In this document: positions 1 to 13,330 of the stretch, piece after piece
How the letters are laid out: each line of letters begins with the position of its first letter
How positions within the stretch are numbered: the first letter of the stretch is position 1
Made by a program: the position numbers and the translations under genes
Assembly (NCBI GenBank): GCA_963573385.1
Contig: CAUYLG010052173.1
Span: 23,838 to 87,837 of the forward strand
Reading direction: 5' to 3'
Length of the DNA: 64,000 nucleotides
DNA from: Cacajao melanocephalus
Taxonomy: Eukaryota; Chordata; Mammalia; Primates; Pitheciidae
Notes under the pieces: model-generated
What the model was told of the DNA's origin: nothing
What the model saw: the letters and a program-made list of their open reading frames with translations, nothing else
The model's database searches: none

Positions 1-210
1 CTTTTCCCTGCTCAATGCTTTGTCTCCTTTCTCCCCTAGAACCTCAGTGATTGGTTGGGGAAGGAAGGTAGGCAGTAGATCGATTAATTGTACTTAATCT
101 CCCAGCTCAGGTCCTTTTAAATCTCTGAGCTTGAGTAATTTTCTCCTCTACTTGAACTCTTCTGATACTTATTGTCTGCGCTGCACAATTAGTGTGTGCA
201 CACATGCTTG

Positions 211-231
211 CACACACACACACACACACAC
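211..231. repeat. (CA)n microsatellite
   Basis: About ten uninterrupted CA units within intron 3, with a less regular GT/CA lead-in. Confidence 0.95.
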
Positions 232-399
232 TACTCACACTTACACACTCTGAGAGACAGAACTGTGGGAGGGAGGGGAGCAGTGCCGAGAGAACATTGT
301 TAGGAATTATCACCTGGCAGGATTCCTGGAGCTCAATAGACAGAGCCCAGAGATCCCAGAAAGCCAGAAACACAGAGCCTCATCCCAGCAGCAGTAAGA

Positions 400-640
400 C
401 AATGTCATTCATTTCAGCCATTCAGTCATTCAGTCAGGTGATTTATAGAGTGCCTACTGTGTGCCACCTGCTGTTGTATCTCTGGGGAGATAGCTGTGCA
501 TAAAACCAAGCCCTTGGCTTCACAGAGCACGTGTTTCTGATAGGGCAGGCAGTGGACAAGTTGGTCCGATGTTGATAAGCGCTGTGGAGAGGAAGACAGC
601 AGGGGAGGGGAGTTTGGGAGTGCTGGAGCCAGCAGCCCTC
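400..640 (+). repeat. possible ancient interspersed repeat
   Basis: The wording attcagtca...tagagtgcctactgtgtgccacctg...ataagcgctgtggagaggaa resembles an old mammalian repeat with the 'cctactgtgtgccagg' signature. Family not assigned. Confidence 0.45.
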
Positions 641-2431
641 AGGTCTTTGCCAGAAATGTGCTCAGACAGGACAGGAAGCCTCCTCCCCACTCACCCCTCA
701 GGGAGAGAGAGAGTGCAAGGGATGGGAGAGGAGAGAATCTTTAGGAGTGTTACATAAGCTAACAAGGGAGGTGGTGCAGATTCTGCAGTGAGGGCTCGTG
801 GGGCACTTACGTAGCAGGAGTGAGGGCAGAAGGCTGCGCACCAGGCTGAACCTTGGAGGTCACGCTAAAGAACAGGCAGGGGTGCCCCTGTGCCCCCAGC
901 TCTACCAGCCAACTTAGTTGGTTTGGACTCTTGGTCCTAAGCCTGGCCTGGGCCCTCAGGGAACCTAAGGCTGCCTTTGTGGGACTTTTCAGTGGAGGGG
1001 TTTCCCACAGAGTGGACTGGGATTGGCATGGGAATGAACCAAGCCCCATGTTTCCTCCCTCTGCTTTGTGATAGTCACAGGCAGAGGCTGCCAGCCAGGC
1101 TTGATGGAAGAGAGAGGGGCATCAGGTGGGGATTCTCCCCTCCAGTTGCTACCTTGCAGTGTCTGAGCTGCCCAGGCAGGCACTGCAGGGTGAACAGAGA
1201 GGTGATAAGCAAGCCCTTCGCATGCCACTGGTGCCAGGATGGGGCCGTTGGTGCTGAGGGAGGCCGCGCGCATCCCATCCCAGTCTTGGCTCCTGCCCCA
1301 GCTGCTGTTTGTTGTTGCAGTTGGGTGGACAGTAGGTGGTCACAGAAAGAGTGGAGCACAGCGGAACAAAGGCCAACGAGGAAGGTGCCAAGCGAGTGGT
1401 GTAAACATCCAGAGTCAAGCCCTCTGTCCTGGAAATTAACTCCAGCGGGGAAAGGGCATGTCATTCGCAGTCGTTCTCAAACAGACCCGCCGCCTGTCAG
1501 TGCAGCGTCACCACAGAGCCCCTGTAGGACGGGGCACACCTGAACTGGAATAGCAGTTCAGAAGAGGCCCATGTGGAGCCTAGAGGGCTTTAGAATAAGA
1601 AAGTTTTCAGCAATGCCCTGGGCTGCCTTCTCCATTCGGAGAGCCCACTCCCAGTTTGCGCCTTCTCTCTGGAATCTCTCTGTCCTAAAATGTCCTTGCC
1701 ACGTTAGGGGAGAAACTATTGCCGGGTCATTAGCCTTTCCTCTCTGGATTCCTCATGCATTTCATGAGTCCCCACTATTTGCCAGGCCCAGGGCTGGAAG
1801 CTGCAGTGGCTGCAGCGATGGCTAGACAGCTGGGACTAGTAGAGAGGAAACCCCTGGGCCTGGGGGAGGATGCGGGGAGGGAGACATTCCTCCTCTCTGA
1901 CCCTCACACACTTCTCCAGTAAGACATGCTTCTTGAGTTACAAATTGCATCTTTACACTTAAAATGAGGTCCTGCATTTTTTTTGCATGTCCACTGATGA
2001 GCGTTGCTTTTAGAATTGAGCTGAGTGTTTTAATTAGTCCATCTGTTCCGGGCTGGTGCACAGCTGTGTGAAGCTGATGGCTGTTGGTGGAGAGGAGGCA
2101 TGTAAGCAACTGGGGGATACAGCTCCTTGCCTCAGGTGGCTGTTGTACCTGTCCCAACAAAGTTCCCCAAAACATGACTCCGGTTGTGTAGTCTGTAGTG
2201 ACCAGTGGGTGTTGGGTAGCCGAGATGCCCTCACTGAGTCCTTTCAGGGCTGGGGAGATGGTCCCCAACTAACAAGCAGGGCTGTCTGACTGGCTGAGTG
2301 CAAGCAGGATGGGGAAGCTGTGAGAGCAGGTCAGGTCTCTAAGGGCTGGCGTAGGGCCCAGGGGAGCCAAACCTTATAGAGGTAGGGGAGAGAAATATGA
2401 GCCAGACAAGGAGCTAATCTAATGTAATGAG

Positions 2432-2623
2432 TGGTTTCCAAACTTGAGCACACATCAGTATCACCTAGAAGGTTGTTCAAATGCAAATCGCTCAAGAATC
2501 CCCAGGGTTTCTCATTTAGTGGGTCTGGGATGGGGCTGATCATTTCCATTTCTAACAGGTTCCTAGATGACGCTCGGTGCTACTGGTTCAGGGACCACAT
2601 ATTGAAATCCATTGTTCTAACAG
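2432..2623 (+). mobile_element. MER5A-like hAT DNA transposon remnant
   Basis: It has the typical order: ttccaaacttgagcacacatc, cagtatcacctagaagg, gggtctgggatgggg, catttctaacaggttcc, tgctactggttcagggacca. Non-autonomous and degraded; encodes nothing. Confidence 0.8.
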
Positions 2624-2859
2624 GCAGGGTACCAAGATGAGATGAGGTTGTACACAAGTGCTTTGCAAATGGGGAATGGTACCTGACAGGCATTTCTTAT
2701 TGGAAGAAAGTGTAATATCCCAGATGCCAAGGGAGGGGCTTCTTAAACCACAGCCTTGCCCTGTCCTTTTGCCTTTTGTCAATACCTGGCCAGATTTCAT
2801 AACTTCTTCAATATGGTAGCATGTTTTCCTCTTACCTTGGTCAGATAGTATATAGTAGA

Positions 2860-2970
2860 TGGCCTATGTCAGAGCTCTAGAAACAAAAATCTTGCTTGTC
2901 CCACCCCCACAGAGATTCTGAATTAATAATCAGAGGAAGGCCAGGGCATCAATATTTTTAAAAACTTGCC
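2860..2970 (+). mobile_element. MER5-like fragment
   Basis: The stretch cccacccccacagagattctg followed by gggcatcaatatttttaaaa matches the middle of MER5-type elements. Boundaries are uncertain. Confidence 0.6.
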
Positions 2971-3120
2971 TGCTAAATTTAAAGAGCGGCCACAGTTGGA
3001 GTTTATTTTCTTATTACCATGGGCTGTCTACCCCCTAAGCTTCTGGGGCACTTCCTTTGTCTGGATCTGTCTGTGTTGCCACCCTCAAGTCATGACACAC
3101 CAGCTCCTGTTTGCTTGTCT

Positions 3121-3440
<320 letters not shown>

Positions 3441-3641
3441 CTCTGTCTTTCTCGATCAGCCCTTACATGCTAGTTAGTCATCTTCCTCCAGTTCTCACAG
3501 CCCATCTATAGTAAGGCTTTCATCTGCTATTGAGAATTCCAGGTTACCTGGCTTATTTCTTAGGACACCAGCAGATTTTGCTGTCAACACCTCTGTGAGG
3601 CCTTCAGGTAATAAATAGTTCCCGACATTTGTGTCTTTCAG

Positions 3642-3725
3642 TGATGCAGAGAGTAGGAAATTGTGCAAAAAGATGAAAGTCGACCTGAGCCCAAAGGATA
3701 AAAAGGTCGAATTATTCCATTACCA
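3642..3725 (+). CDS. PDIA5: PDIA5 exon 4 (residues ~87-113 plus split codons)
   Basis: 84 bases flanked by ctttcag and gtaagt. One base completes a Gly codon begun in the previous exon, followed by 27 codons (DAESRKLCKKMKVDLS...) and two bases of a Gln codon. It is part of the N-terminal thioredoxin-like domain, which lacks a CxxC. Its Cys at about residue 94 is, in the human protein, paired with Cys85 encoded in the exon before the window (from memory). The exon is rich in Lys and ends in the strand FHYQ. Confidence 0.95.
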
Positions 3726-3981
3726 GTAAGTACACATGGGCATTTCCAATTTCCAAGTAAGTGCTGAACACTTTCATTGGTATTTTCACTGAACAGCAAT
3801 TTTTAGTTAGATTAATTTTATTTCAGAATGGTTTTCTTCCTGTGTTTACAATTATTTCTTTAACAAAAAAATCCTGAACTGCATTCAAAAGCTGAATCTT
3901 ATTAAGATGCTGCAGGAAACCAAAGGTATGTATCTTCACAACCATTCTTAAAGTTAACACATTTTTCTCCTCATTTGACAG
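3726..3981 (+). other. PDIA5: intron 4 of PDIA5
   Basis: A 256-base AT-rich intron with a good gtaagt donor and tttgacag acceptor. No repeat is recognised. Confidence 0.95.
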
Positions 3982-4027
3982 GGATGGTGCATTTCATACT
4001 GAATATAACCGAGCTGTGACATTTAAG
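3982..4027 (+). CDS. PDIA5: PDIA5 exon 5 (residues ~114-129)
   Basis: A 46-base exon after tttgacag and before gtaaat. The first base finishes the Gln codon of exon 4, then come 15 codons: DGAFHTEYNRAVTFK. This is the last strand-helix part of the non-catalytic N-terminal thioredoxin-like domain. It ends in phase 0. Its small size keeps it below most ORF thresholds; it is supported by reading-frame continuity and by the match to the family. Confidence 0.94.
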
Positions 4028-7000
4028 GTAAATTTACCTCCCTCGTTCTCAGCAGAGGTGGAGTCTAAATGGACGCCCGAAGTCTGGCAGGTTTTCTCTC
4101 TGAGAAAAGAAAGAGCAGATTGCACAAATAGCTCTTCTAAATGACCTGAGAGATTCTTATCTCTAGAGCATATGTCAGCAGAATATCTGGAAAAGTTTGT
4201 AGCTCTTAACACATAGGATTGACCCAGCTTTGGAGATAAATTTGTGAATGTATCAGCAGTTGTCCAGTGAGACAGGTGATGTCACCTCTCTCTCTGCCAA
4301 AGGCCTGGGTCTCCTTTTGCTATAGCTTCAAAGCCCTCCCCTGATTTCTGTGGTAGTGGCCACCCTTAGGCTGAATGGACATACAGCGCCCAGGTTAGCA
4401 CAGGGTATCACACATGGGCAGCTTGGCACCTTTGGGCTGATGCAGCTTATTCCAAATGAGATATGGGTATCACTGAGGAGTTCCCTGCTATCAATTCACT
4501 TTAGAAGTAGATGGAAAAGCATAAATGAAAAGAAATAGGAGATTCTGTAATCACAAAGCAGCTGGCCCAGCCCTTAGTTCTCCTGTACTGCAACTCTCCT
4601 CCTTCATGGTCAGCATTCCCTTCCTCCAGCCTGTCTTCTGCTTTCTGGCCCTGCGTTGGCTGAAGCCATATGTTTCTTCTGGTCCTGATGTGTTTGAACT
4701 CACTTCCTAATCCTCGTGTTTCCCAGACTGGGTTGGACCCTGTACTCCTGTCTCTTCATCTGTCCCTCTTTCTCCATCTGTGTCTCCTTCCATTTTTTCC
4801 TATCTGTCCATCTGTCTATGCAGCTGTCAGTGCCCCTCTCCCTCTGCCCTTCCTTCTTTCTCCCTCTGTCTCTCCCCACCATCTCTCCAGGTCATTTCTT
4901 GCTTATCCACTAACACTCATTCTTTTTTTAAGTTGCTACAGCGTTCACCTTATATAGGGACTCAGCCTGATTACTCATCATCTTAACACCTACTTAGACA
5001 CTTAGAAAGTTCTTCCAACTAGAATTGCTCAGCCCTTCTTATTCCATGTTAAGACGTCAACCAAAGTTGTTGGAGAGAACACATGTTCCCCAGGAACGAG
5101 GTTTAGTCGGGTGGGGTTGGGGAAGTGCTTATGCAGTGATGGAAAGAGGGCTGGGGTTTTGTTTTGTGGTTGGAGGCTGTGTATATTTTATGTTTAACTG
5201 GGACCTCTGAGGAATCTGTCTTGGGCTCATGGAGCAGGGAGTTCTCAGTGACTATTCAGAACTGCAGTAGCAGAAAAGGAGCAAGGAGCCCAGGTGGCCC
5301 CAGCATGCCACTGGGTGTCTGGGTGGGAGAGGCAGAATCCTGGCCTCGTCCCACTTCTTACAAAGACCAGGCATTTGAGGTTGGCATTCTCTTGACCTTC
5401 CCGTGATTTCTGCATCAACAAGCTGAAGAAGTGGTTGAGCATCGCACAGGCCCAGAGTCTTCAGTTTCAGATGAAGAGAGGGCACTCTTAGTCCCAGCAT
5501 CCCCAAGTGGGACTGGGGCAGAGTCCTGGGAGTTCTCCAGGACAGAGGGAAGGTGACAACATGGTTCCCTGACTGCCAATGGCTTCTGCCTTTTCAGCTT
5601 GAGACAGCTGAGATCAGAGCCCACCTCAGTCACTGACTAACTTTCCATTCAGGGTTTCTCCTGGGACCCTGACTCCAGAGAAATGGAGGAGCCCTCAACA
5701 GGAGGGGCCCATGGCCTGCAAGCCCATGTTCTGGCTGTGGTTTTTGTCAGCCCACACGGTTGGGCAGGAGCCTAGTCACAGGCGCTGTGCCATGGCACCT
5801 AGAGAGGTCACAGGCCAGATAAGTGAGGGCTTATTACTTCATCCCATTAACAAAGAACAGGAAAGTCAAAGTGGGGAACATCCTGTAAGCTGCCCTCTCC
5901 TTGTTAGCACATACTCCCCGAATCCTTACTATAGAAGTGGTGAGAGCCAGAGGTGCCACCTGGCAGTCTGGATTCAGATGATGCACTGATGACCTTGGGG
6001 CCTGCTAGCTGTGAGCCAGGATCACAGCTGCGAAGGTGTCCTCAAGGCCAGATGTGGTGTAAGACAGTGCCTGGGACTCAGAGCACCCCGAATAGGACAG
6101 CTGAGGGTGGACTTCCAGGTGCTGCTCCCCACAGACTTCCCCCCTCCCGAGGTCTTGTCCAGTTAGATCAACTCGGAGAGAATGTTAGGGATGGGGTTAT
6201 TCAGTTAAACGAGAATAATCCTCACCTGAAAAACAACGTTGCATGTATGAACATGTCAGTTGTTACATTAAAAGGCCATTTCTTTCCTTTTTCCATCCAC
6301 TGCTTTTTTTTTCTTGATGCCAAGGTGCAGATGGGGGAGGGGGCTGGGCATGGGGCCAGGAGCCCCCCAGAGCAGCAGTGCCTAACTTGTTCTGGGGTCC
6401 TGATCCCACTGAGCATCTACTGAACACAGACCTTCTCCCTGAAAAAGTGTGTGTGCATGCCATCAAAGTCAACGTTTTCACGTGAGTCTGGGGTTTCACC
6501 AACTCCTGAAGTTTCTTGTGCACCCTAAATTGAGAGCTCCTGCACCGGGTATTTCTGGAACCCCAGGCAGTGGGTGCCTACCAGCATCTTTTTCACATGG
6601 CCTGGTGGACAGGTGCCTCTGCAGCTGTAGGTGAGAGCAGGTGTCAGGAAGACCCTGACATTTCCATAATTCCTTATGTTGTCATGGCGAAGCCTTGACA
6701 AGGGACCGAGAAAGGGTGGATCCACCTTTTGCTGCGGCAGAAATGGCTATTCTCTCGCCAGGAGGTGTTTCACAGCTCCACTTGGACAGGCAGGAAGCAC
6801 TACCTGAATGAAATTCTATGAAGTCTTGGCTGTCTCCCATTTTCCCATAGTAGTTCTTTCCAAATAGAGTTTCCAGAGATAATAAGCCTTACTAAGGTCC
6901 TCTCTGTATGTGACCAGTGGAGGCACACCCTTACTATTATAGAAGAGTACTTTCCTTTCTCACCTCAGGCCTCCCCATCTCCTAACACACACACACACAC

Positions 7001-7332
7001 ACACAGACACAGACACACACACACACACACACATACAGACACACAGAGACACACACACACTCACATACTTAGGCCTCCCCATCTTCCAACACACACACAC
7101 ACACACACACACACACTCAGGTCTCCCTATATCCTAACACACACACACACACACACACACACACTCAGATCTCCCTATATCCTAACACACACACACACAC
7201 ACACACACACGCATTCTCAGGCCTTCCCATCTCCCAAAACACACACACATACACACACACACACGCACACACACTCTCTCAGGCCTTCCCATCTCCCAAA
7301 ACACGCACACACATTCAGGCCTCCTGTCTCCC

Positions 7333-7379
<47 letters not shown>

Positions 7380-8356
7380 AGTTCAGCATCTGCTCACTGG
7401 AGCATGGTCAAAGTGGACAGAAGTAACAGTCTGGCTGGGATGGGGTGCCTGTTCTGGCTCTCACAGACTTTGAGCACTGTCTCTCAGAGTGACTGAGGGG
7501 AAAGGGAGTGCTGCTTCTGCCCTGGACCAGTGAGAGTGGCAGGGGGTATGGATGAGGGTGGAAGGACAGTGCCCTTCATCCCTGCCCCTGTGCATCTTCC
7601 CCAAAGCGAGTGGAGATTTGAGTCATTGTATACATAACAAGAGCCAGTGAAGCCCTTTATCTGTAAGGACTTTGTCAGATCTTCAATCCAGGCAGTCCAG
7701 AAGAGGGGCCCTCAGGAAGACAAATACAGCAACAAGCGTGAGGCCACATTGGTGACCACCCTGCCCTGGGGGCTTCCCAGCCTGGACCCCGCTCATTCAT
7801 ATACAGTGAAGGATAATCAGGATTTAATCCACTCCAAAACCACTTTAGATCATGAAATACCAAGCAGATTGTAAGTAGGTGTGATTATCTGCTTATGAGA
7901 TAACAGTTTTAGTGGCTGCAGGTGTGTGGAAATGTCTCCTTTGGACAAGACTGAGACCATTATTCCATTAGTCAGAAGGACTTCTTGGAGGAGGTGAGGT
8001 TTAGTAGAAGCACCAGTGTGTCTCTGGTTTGAATAAGGCAACTCATTGTCTCAAATTTTCTCTTTTCTCTCCATGAAGATGCATAGTAGATATGGACCAC
8101 CTGACTGGAGTGAGCAAGGTGTTTTGTGATTGGAAAAGCCTAGCGGGAGTGGTGGAGGTGCATTTTTGGGGCACTTAGCCATGATGTCAGTGGACAGTGG
8201 AAATAGCACATTCTCCAAGCTTATGCTCCATGCAGTCCTGAGCTAGGCATCTGGTGTGCCCAGCTCACCAGGCAGGGAAACAGGACAGATCCCTGATTCT
8301 CCCACCTCCCTCTTTTCAGGGCTAAAATGCATTTTCTCTTTTCTTTTTTTCGCCAG
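4028..8356 (+). other. PDIA5: intron 5 of PDIA5
   Basis: 4.3 kb. The dominant element is a CA-rich minisatellite at 6966-7379. A pyrimidine-rich run (tctgtccctctt type) lies at 4740-4890. I see no Alu and no gene; the remainder is unassigned. Confidence 0.9.
6966..7379. repeat. compound CA-repeat minisatellite
   Basis: Seven copies of a roughly 20-base spacer (caggcctccccatctcctaa and variants such as caggtctccctatatcctaa and caggccttcccatctcccaa) alternate with CA tracts of different lengths, the longest at about 7335-7377. Copies fall into three subtypes. Confidence 0.93.
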
Positions 8357-8449
8357 TCCATAGTGGCCTTTTTGAAGGATCCCAAAGGGCCTCCACTGTG
8401 GGAGGAAGATCCTGGAGCCAAAGATGTTGTCCACATTGACAGTGAAAAG
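8357..8449 (+). CDS. PDIA5: PDIA5 exon 6 (residues ~130-160)
   Basis: 31 whole codons between cgccag and gtaatg, phase 0 at both ends. The translation begins SIVAFLKDPKGPPLWEEDPG and ends HIDSEK. It holds the final helix of the N-terminal domain, the acidic and proline-containing linker PLWEEDPGAKDV, and the first strand of catalytic domain 1. The residue after the His of VVH is Ile here; I remember Leu in human. Confidence 0.95.
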
Positions 8450-8998
8450 GTAATGTATTCCCCATCAGTTCCGATGGATGCTGGAAGCTTGCCTGGTACC
8501 AGGGCCTCCCAAGGAGAGGAACCCAACCAACTGAGAAATGGGAATATTCCAGGATCACTTGGACTTTCCTCCAGGGAAGCTAGGCCAGGACCCTAATATT
8601 TGATTCCCCTTCCCAGCTCCATGTTGTAACCAGTAGAGATCACAAGTTACCTGAGAATTTTCTCCATTCTTCGCCTTCCTTATTTAATGTATTTGAACAT
8701 GTTTAGATTTTCCATACGTGTATATAGATTTAAATGTTCTTTCTCTGTCATGTAATCCAGATGTTGCTAGGATTCACTTTACATTTTGTTTTCTGTTTTT
8801 GTTTTTTTTTTTAAAGAATAATCTTAGAGATTTGGGTTAGATTTCCAGAGACTTGAGGCAGATCTCTACAATTCTGGATCACTCTATAGCTTTGAACCAA
8901 TTATTTACCCTCTTACGCTTCAAGTTCCAAATTTGACCAGTGGTGGAGGTAAATGATAGTCTTTTTTAGTTCTTGAGTATTTAACAAAAGTTGTGACA

Positions 8999-9133
8999 GA
9001 CCGGTTGCCATAGGTGGCATGTGCCTGTGGTCCTAGCTACTCGGGGCTGAGGCAGGAGGATTGCTTGAGCCCAGGAGTTCAAGAGTAGCCTGGTCAACAT
9101 AGCAAGACCCCATCTCTAGAATAATAAAGAGTG
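8999..9133 (+). mobile_element. Alu-type monomer (FLAM/FRAM-like)
   Basis: A single arm running ggtggcatgtgcctgtggtc...accccatctctagaataataaa. Flanked by near-identical 14-base target-site duplications, caaaagttgtgaca at 8985-8998 and caaaagctgtgaca at 9134-9147, so it inserted as a monomer. Confidence 0.82.
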
Positions 9134-9395
9134 CAAAAGCTGTGACACACATTGCCCCTCCATCCACAGCCTGCCCACCTGACCTGAATGTGCATCTTTA
9201 GCCATGTGCATCCATGTTTGTATGATGCCTTCACTTAGGATGGGCAAGAACTTCTCTGTAGTAGTTCAGGTGGTCTATGAGGCAAGCAGTGCTTTTTGTA
9301 GATGGAGGGAGAAGGTTCATTCCTATCTTGATAAAATAAAACATAGGTTTTGTCTTTCTCTTCCTTCTCTCCCTTTTCCTTTAAAATTGTTGACT

Positions 9396-9693
9396 CTTTT
9401 TTTGTTTTTAGAGTCAGGGTCTCACTGTCACCCAGGCTGGAAGAGTACAGTGGTGTGATCATAGTTCACTGTAACCTTGAATTCCTGGGCTCAAGCGATC
9501 CTCCTGCTTCAGCCTCTTGAGTAAGTGGGACTACAGGCGCATGCCACCATGCCTGGCTAGTTTTTAAATTTTTTGTAGTGATGGGCTGTCTCTGTGTTGC
9601 CCAAGCTGGTCTTGAACTCCTGGCCTCAAGCAGTCCTCCTGCCTCAACCTCCCAACGTGCCGAGATTACAGGCATGAGCATCTGTAACTGGCC
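9396..9693 (-). mobile_element. Alu (antisense, AluJ-like)
   Basis: Poly-T with gagtcagggtctcactgtcacc at the left, tctgtaactggcc at the right. The ccttgaattcctgggctcaag wording suits an older Alu. Confidence 0.93.
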
Positions 9694-9820
9694 TATTGAC
9701 TGTACTCTTAATGCTTGTTAGCCCAAAAGAAAATGATGGCTTTTTTTCAACCTTCTGGAGGAAGGTAAAATGTGTAATCATTGTGTGCCAACCAAGTGGG
9801 TCAGTGGTGATTCAAATTAA

Positions 9821-10169
<349 letters not shown>

Positions 10170-10919
10170 TCAAGGAAGTCTTTTAGAAAAGCATGTGGGG
10201 GCAGGGAAAGAGGGGCAAGTACCAGGAGAGAGTGGCACATGTACCAAGAGCCATGGAAATACAAACAGCCTAAACAGAGTGCTGCTCCTGTGATAATGAA
10301 TGTTTACAGCTTCTCTGGAAAGTGATTGCCTGGTGCCTTCCTCCCCAAATACCATGTCCTGAACTTCCTAAGGTTGTTCTTCTGTAACTGTAGGAATATT
10401 AAGCAGAAATAGTTCTTTCACACCTGTAGGGAATCCTCTCATTCTGATTTGTGCTCTTTTCTCTCCTATGGAAGTAAGAGGTATAGCTGCTTTTCTGCTA
10501 ATAGAATGTCCGCATAAATAATGAAAAGTTCCAAATTCAAGTTTGAATTGCTGATTCAATTTGTAGGCTTGGAATTTCATACTTTGTGAAGGTAATTAAG
10601 CATCTTTGAGTGTAATGTCTGTTACTACTCAAGATATGAAACCAAATTGCTGTAGGCTCAAGAAAATCTTCTCTTCTCAGATCTTTTACTAGCTTTTACT
10701 AGCTTTTATCTCCAGAAATCTCAAAAGATAATTTTAGAACTGTTTGTATCCTGTACCCCTAGTTAGGGGTAAATATCTTGGTTACTAATTTTGTTTGAAA
10801 ATTAGTCCCTTAACCCTCTAATTATGTAAAGAAGGGTAAACTTTTCCAGAATTTATTCTAAAATGTTTTGGATAGCCACAAAAATTTAATCTTTTTTTAT
10901 CTAACTGAAAAATTTTGAG

Positions 10920-11260
10920 TTAATGCACATTCATTGTTGAAAATTTAGAAAATACATCTTTAGCATAAGGAAAAAAAACAAATCACCCACACCTTTTCAT
11001 TGAGAGAGATGCCTGCTGATATTTTTGTAATCTTCCAGGCTTTCAAGGTAATATGTACATTATGTTTTTCACTCACAAAGATGTCATTACATTTAATATG
11101 CTGTTTTGTGACTTGCTTCCCACCCCCACAGTGCACTGTGCACATCTGATTGTGACATTAAACACCTTCTTCTTCGGTTTTAATGATGCAGTGGTATCCC
11201 ATTGTGCAGGATGTACCATCATTTATGTACCTAATGCCTTCTTGCTGCCAGAAAGCTGCA
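10920..11260 (-). mobile_element. old L1 3'-end remnant (antisense)
   Basis: Includes a degraded form of the antisense L1 wording atgcagtggtatcccattgtgc...taccatcatttatgtacc. Edges are approximate. Confidence 0.6.
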
Positions 11261-12205
11261 TTTTTGAAATTTTCTTATTTTCCTTATTATTCAAAAGAGA
11301 AAACCCTCTCATTTTCTTCTGTGAAAAGTGGTTGAGCAGCTTAATCAAAATATGCTCTATCATCGTGCTTCACTGCAGTCCTTGATAGAGTTGCTTTTTC
11401 CCATCCATCATTGGCTCTCGTTGGAAGAAAAGTCTCTCCACCCTGCTCACACACTCAAGTCTACATGAGCACTGTGTGGCCATTTGTCTTTTTGCCTTTA
11501 TTGTGTGCAGCTAACAAATCATTATGTACTGCTTAATAATATGCCCGGCACTGTTCTAAGGGTTTTACAAATCCATTTTGCCTGTAACCTCCTGGAGGGT
11601 GGAGCAGGCCCCCTCCTCTGCCCTGTGTGCTCCGTGGACTCCTGGGGGCCAGGATGTTGGTGGCAGGGCTGGAGCCTGGGAAGAGATTAGCAAGAGATTA
11701 GCCAGTATGGGTTAACCCCTCTTCCCACAATGAGCAGATCCCCATCTGGCCAAGCTGGGCACACATGAAAACAACCACCCGCCCCACAACAAAACAGCTG
11801 TGTAAGTCACAGGAAGGGGCAGCCTATTCGACAGCATCATGGAACAAAAACTGCTCTTTGCCGTCTTTGAACTGTTCAGGTGGAGCTGAAAGGAAAGCCA
11901 GCAGCCTGGTCTTCACGACTCCCTCTCACCAGGTGGCCAAAGCCATTTGTTAGCTTGGGGTCTCAGTGTTCCCATCTGCAATAGGCAAGGGTGGTCTCTA
12001 GTACGTTATCTCTGAGGTTCCTCCAGCTCCTGACCTGCCTCGGCTCTACCCCCACCCGCAAGTCTGCCACCAGCCTGTGCTTTCTGAAGTGCTCACCCCT
12101 GCTCCTCTCCCCATCCCCACCCGTCTGGATGCAGGAGGGGTGGGGAAGGGGTCTCATCCTATTGTGCTGTGTGTGAGCTGCTGGTATTCTCTTTTTGTGC
12201 CTCAG

Positions 12206-12266
12206 GACTTCAGACGGCTCCTGAAGAAGGAAGAGAAGCCGCTCCTGGTCATGTTTTATGCCCCCT
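12206..12266 (+). CDS. PDIA5: PDIA5 exon 7 (residues ~161-180, start of catalytic domain 1)
   Basis: 61 bases between gcctcag and gtgagt: 20 codons (DFRRLLKKEEKPLLVMFYAP) plus the T of a Trp codon. This is the helix and central strand of a thioredoxin fold that leads into the active site. The intron cuts the Trp codon (T|GG) just before the CxxC, exactly as in exons 11 and 14. Confidence 0.96.
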
Positions 12267-12814
12267 GTGAGTGAACTTTCTCCCTTGGGCCACAGCTAGT
12301 TGTTTAGTGTCTTTGTGGGCGGGAGGCGGGTAGGGGTTGCAGGCGGGGTTGCGGGGGACTGGCCCGGGTCCCTCGCTTAGAACATTGACTCTCATCTCTC
12401 CATCTGTGCCTCTTTTCCTTCATCTTTGCCTTTTCATCTGGGTCCTCCCCTCCTGCTGTCTGCCCTGCACTCTGTCTCCACTAGAATGTGTGTCTTTCAG
12501 CCCTCTTTATCCGGAGCTCCACCCAGTCTGGTGAGCTCCACCTTCCCCAGCCATGTCCCGTTTCCTGCTGGTGGTGCCATGCCTTGGTGCAGGTCACCCT
12601 GTGGCTGTTCTGCCACCGCTCAGGCATGGCATCATGGTGCAGAGCCTGGCCTGCCTCTAGGGGCAGCAGCTCATCCAGCTCTAGCTCCTGCATCCTCTGC
12701 TGGTACCACCTGGGAGGAGCAGGGGACCAGGAGCAGAGAGAAATGGGTTCCAGGATTTGGGCTTAGTCCCTGTATGAGGCAGGAGGATGTGGGAGATAGC
12801 AGGAGGATCTTTGA

Positions 12815-12945
12815 GATGACAGCCTGAACACATGGATTCAAATCCCAGCTGTGCCACCAGCGAGCCGGGTGAGCTTGACCAAGTCCTTCGCCTCACTAGG
12901 CCTCAGTTTCTCCATCTGTAAGAGAAGGGACTGGATCACAACAGT
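12815..12945 (-). mobile_element. MIR (antisense)
   Basis: attcaaatcccagctgtgccacc...gagcttgaccaagtcc...cctcagtttctccatctgtaa is the antisense MIR core. Confidence 0.8.
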
Positions 12946-13166
12946 AGCTTTCAAACTTTTTGACGGAATTTCACAGAATTAAAATGTTTTATATTGCAAC
13001 CCTGTACTAGAAGTATATATAAATTATATGCAAATAAGCTGAAACAAAAGTTTCACAGAACCACACTTGCCCTTACTATTGCCATCTGTTGTTTACCAGA
13101 TGTAATGCCCACTATTTTCTGTTCTGTTTTATTTAAAAATTAACGGTTATTTCTACTGCTTCATAA

Positions 13167-13330
13167 CCCTCTGACAAAGGGTCAGCAAATTATGGCCCAC
13201 AGGCCAGCTGCCTTGTTTTGTAAACGTTTATTGGAACCCAGCCATGGCTATACATTGGCTAGCAACAGAGTTCAGTGCTTGTGACAGAGACAGTGTGGCC
13301 TGCAAAGCCTCAAATACTCACTGTCTGGGC
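13167..13330 (+). mobile_element. hAT-like MER DNA transposon remnant
   Basis: Wording ggtcagcaaattatggcccacaggcc...tttattggaacccagccatgg...gtgtggcctgcaaagcctcaaata is typical of an abundant non-autonomous mammalian DNA transposon. I do not name the exact family. Confidence 0.65.

Noticed and set aside
977..1543. 188-codon open frame in intron 3
   Set aside because: GC-rich intron sequence with no start context, domain or splice evidence; overlapping frames on both strands are equally open.
7182..7373. Cys-Val repeat open frame on the - strand
   Set aside because: Translation of the CA microsatellite.
6966..7379. Regular repeats with spacers, considered as a CRISPR-like array
   Set aside because: The repeated parts are variable-length CA tracts, the spacers are related to each other, and the context is a primate intron.
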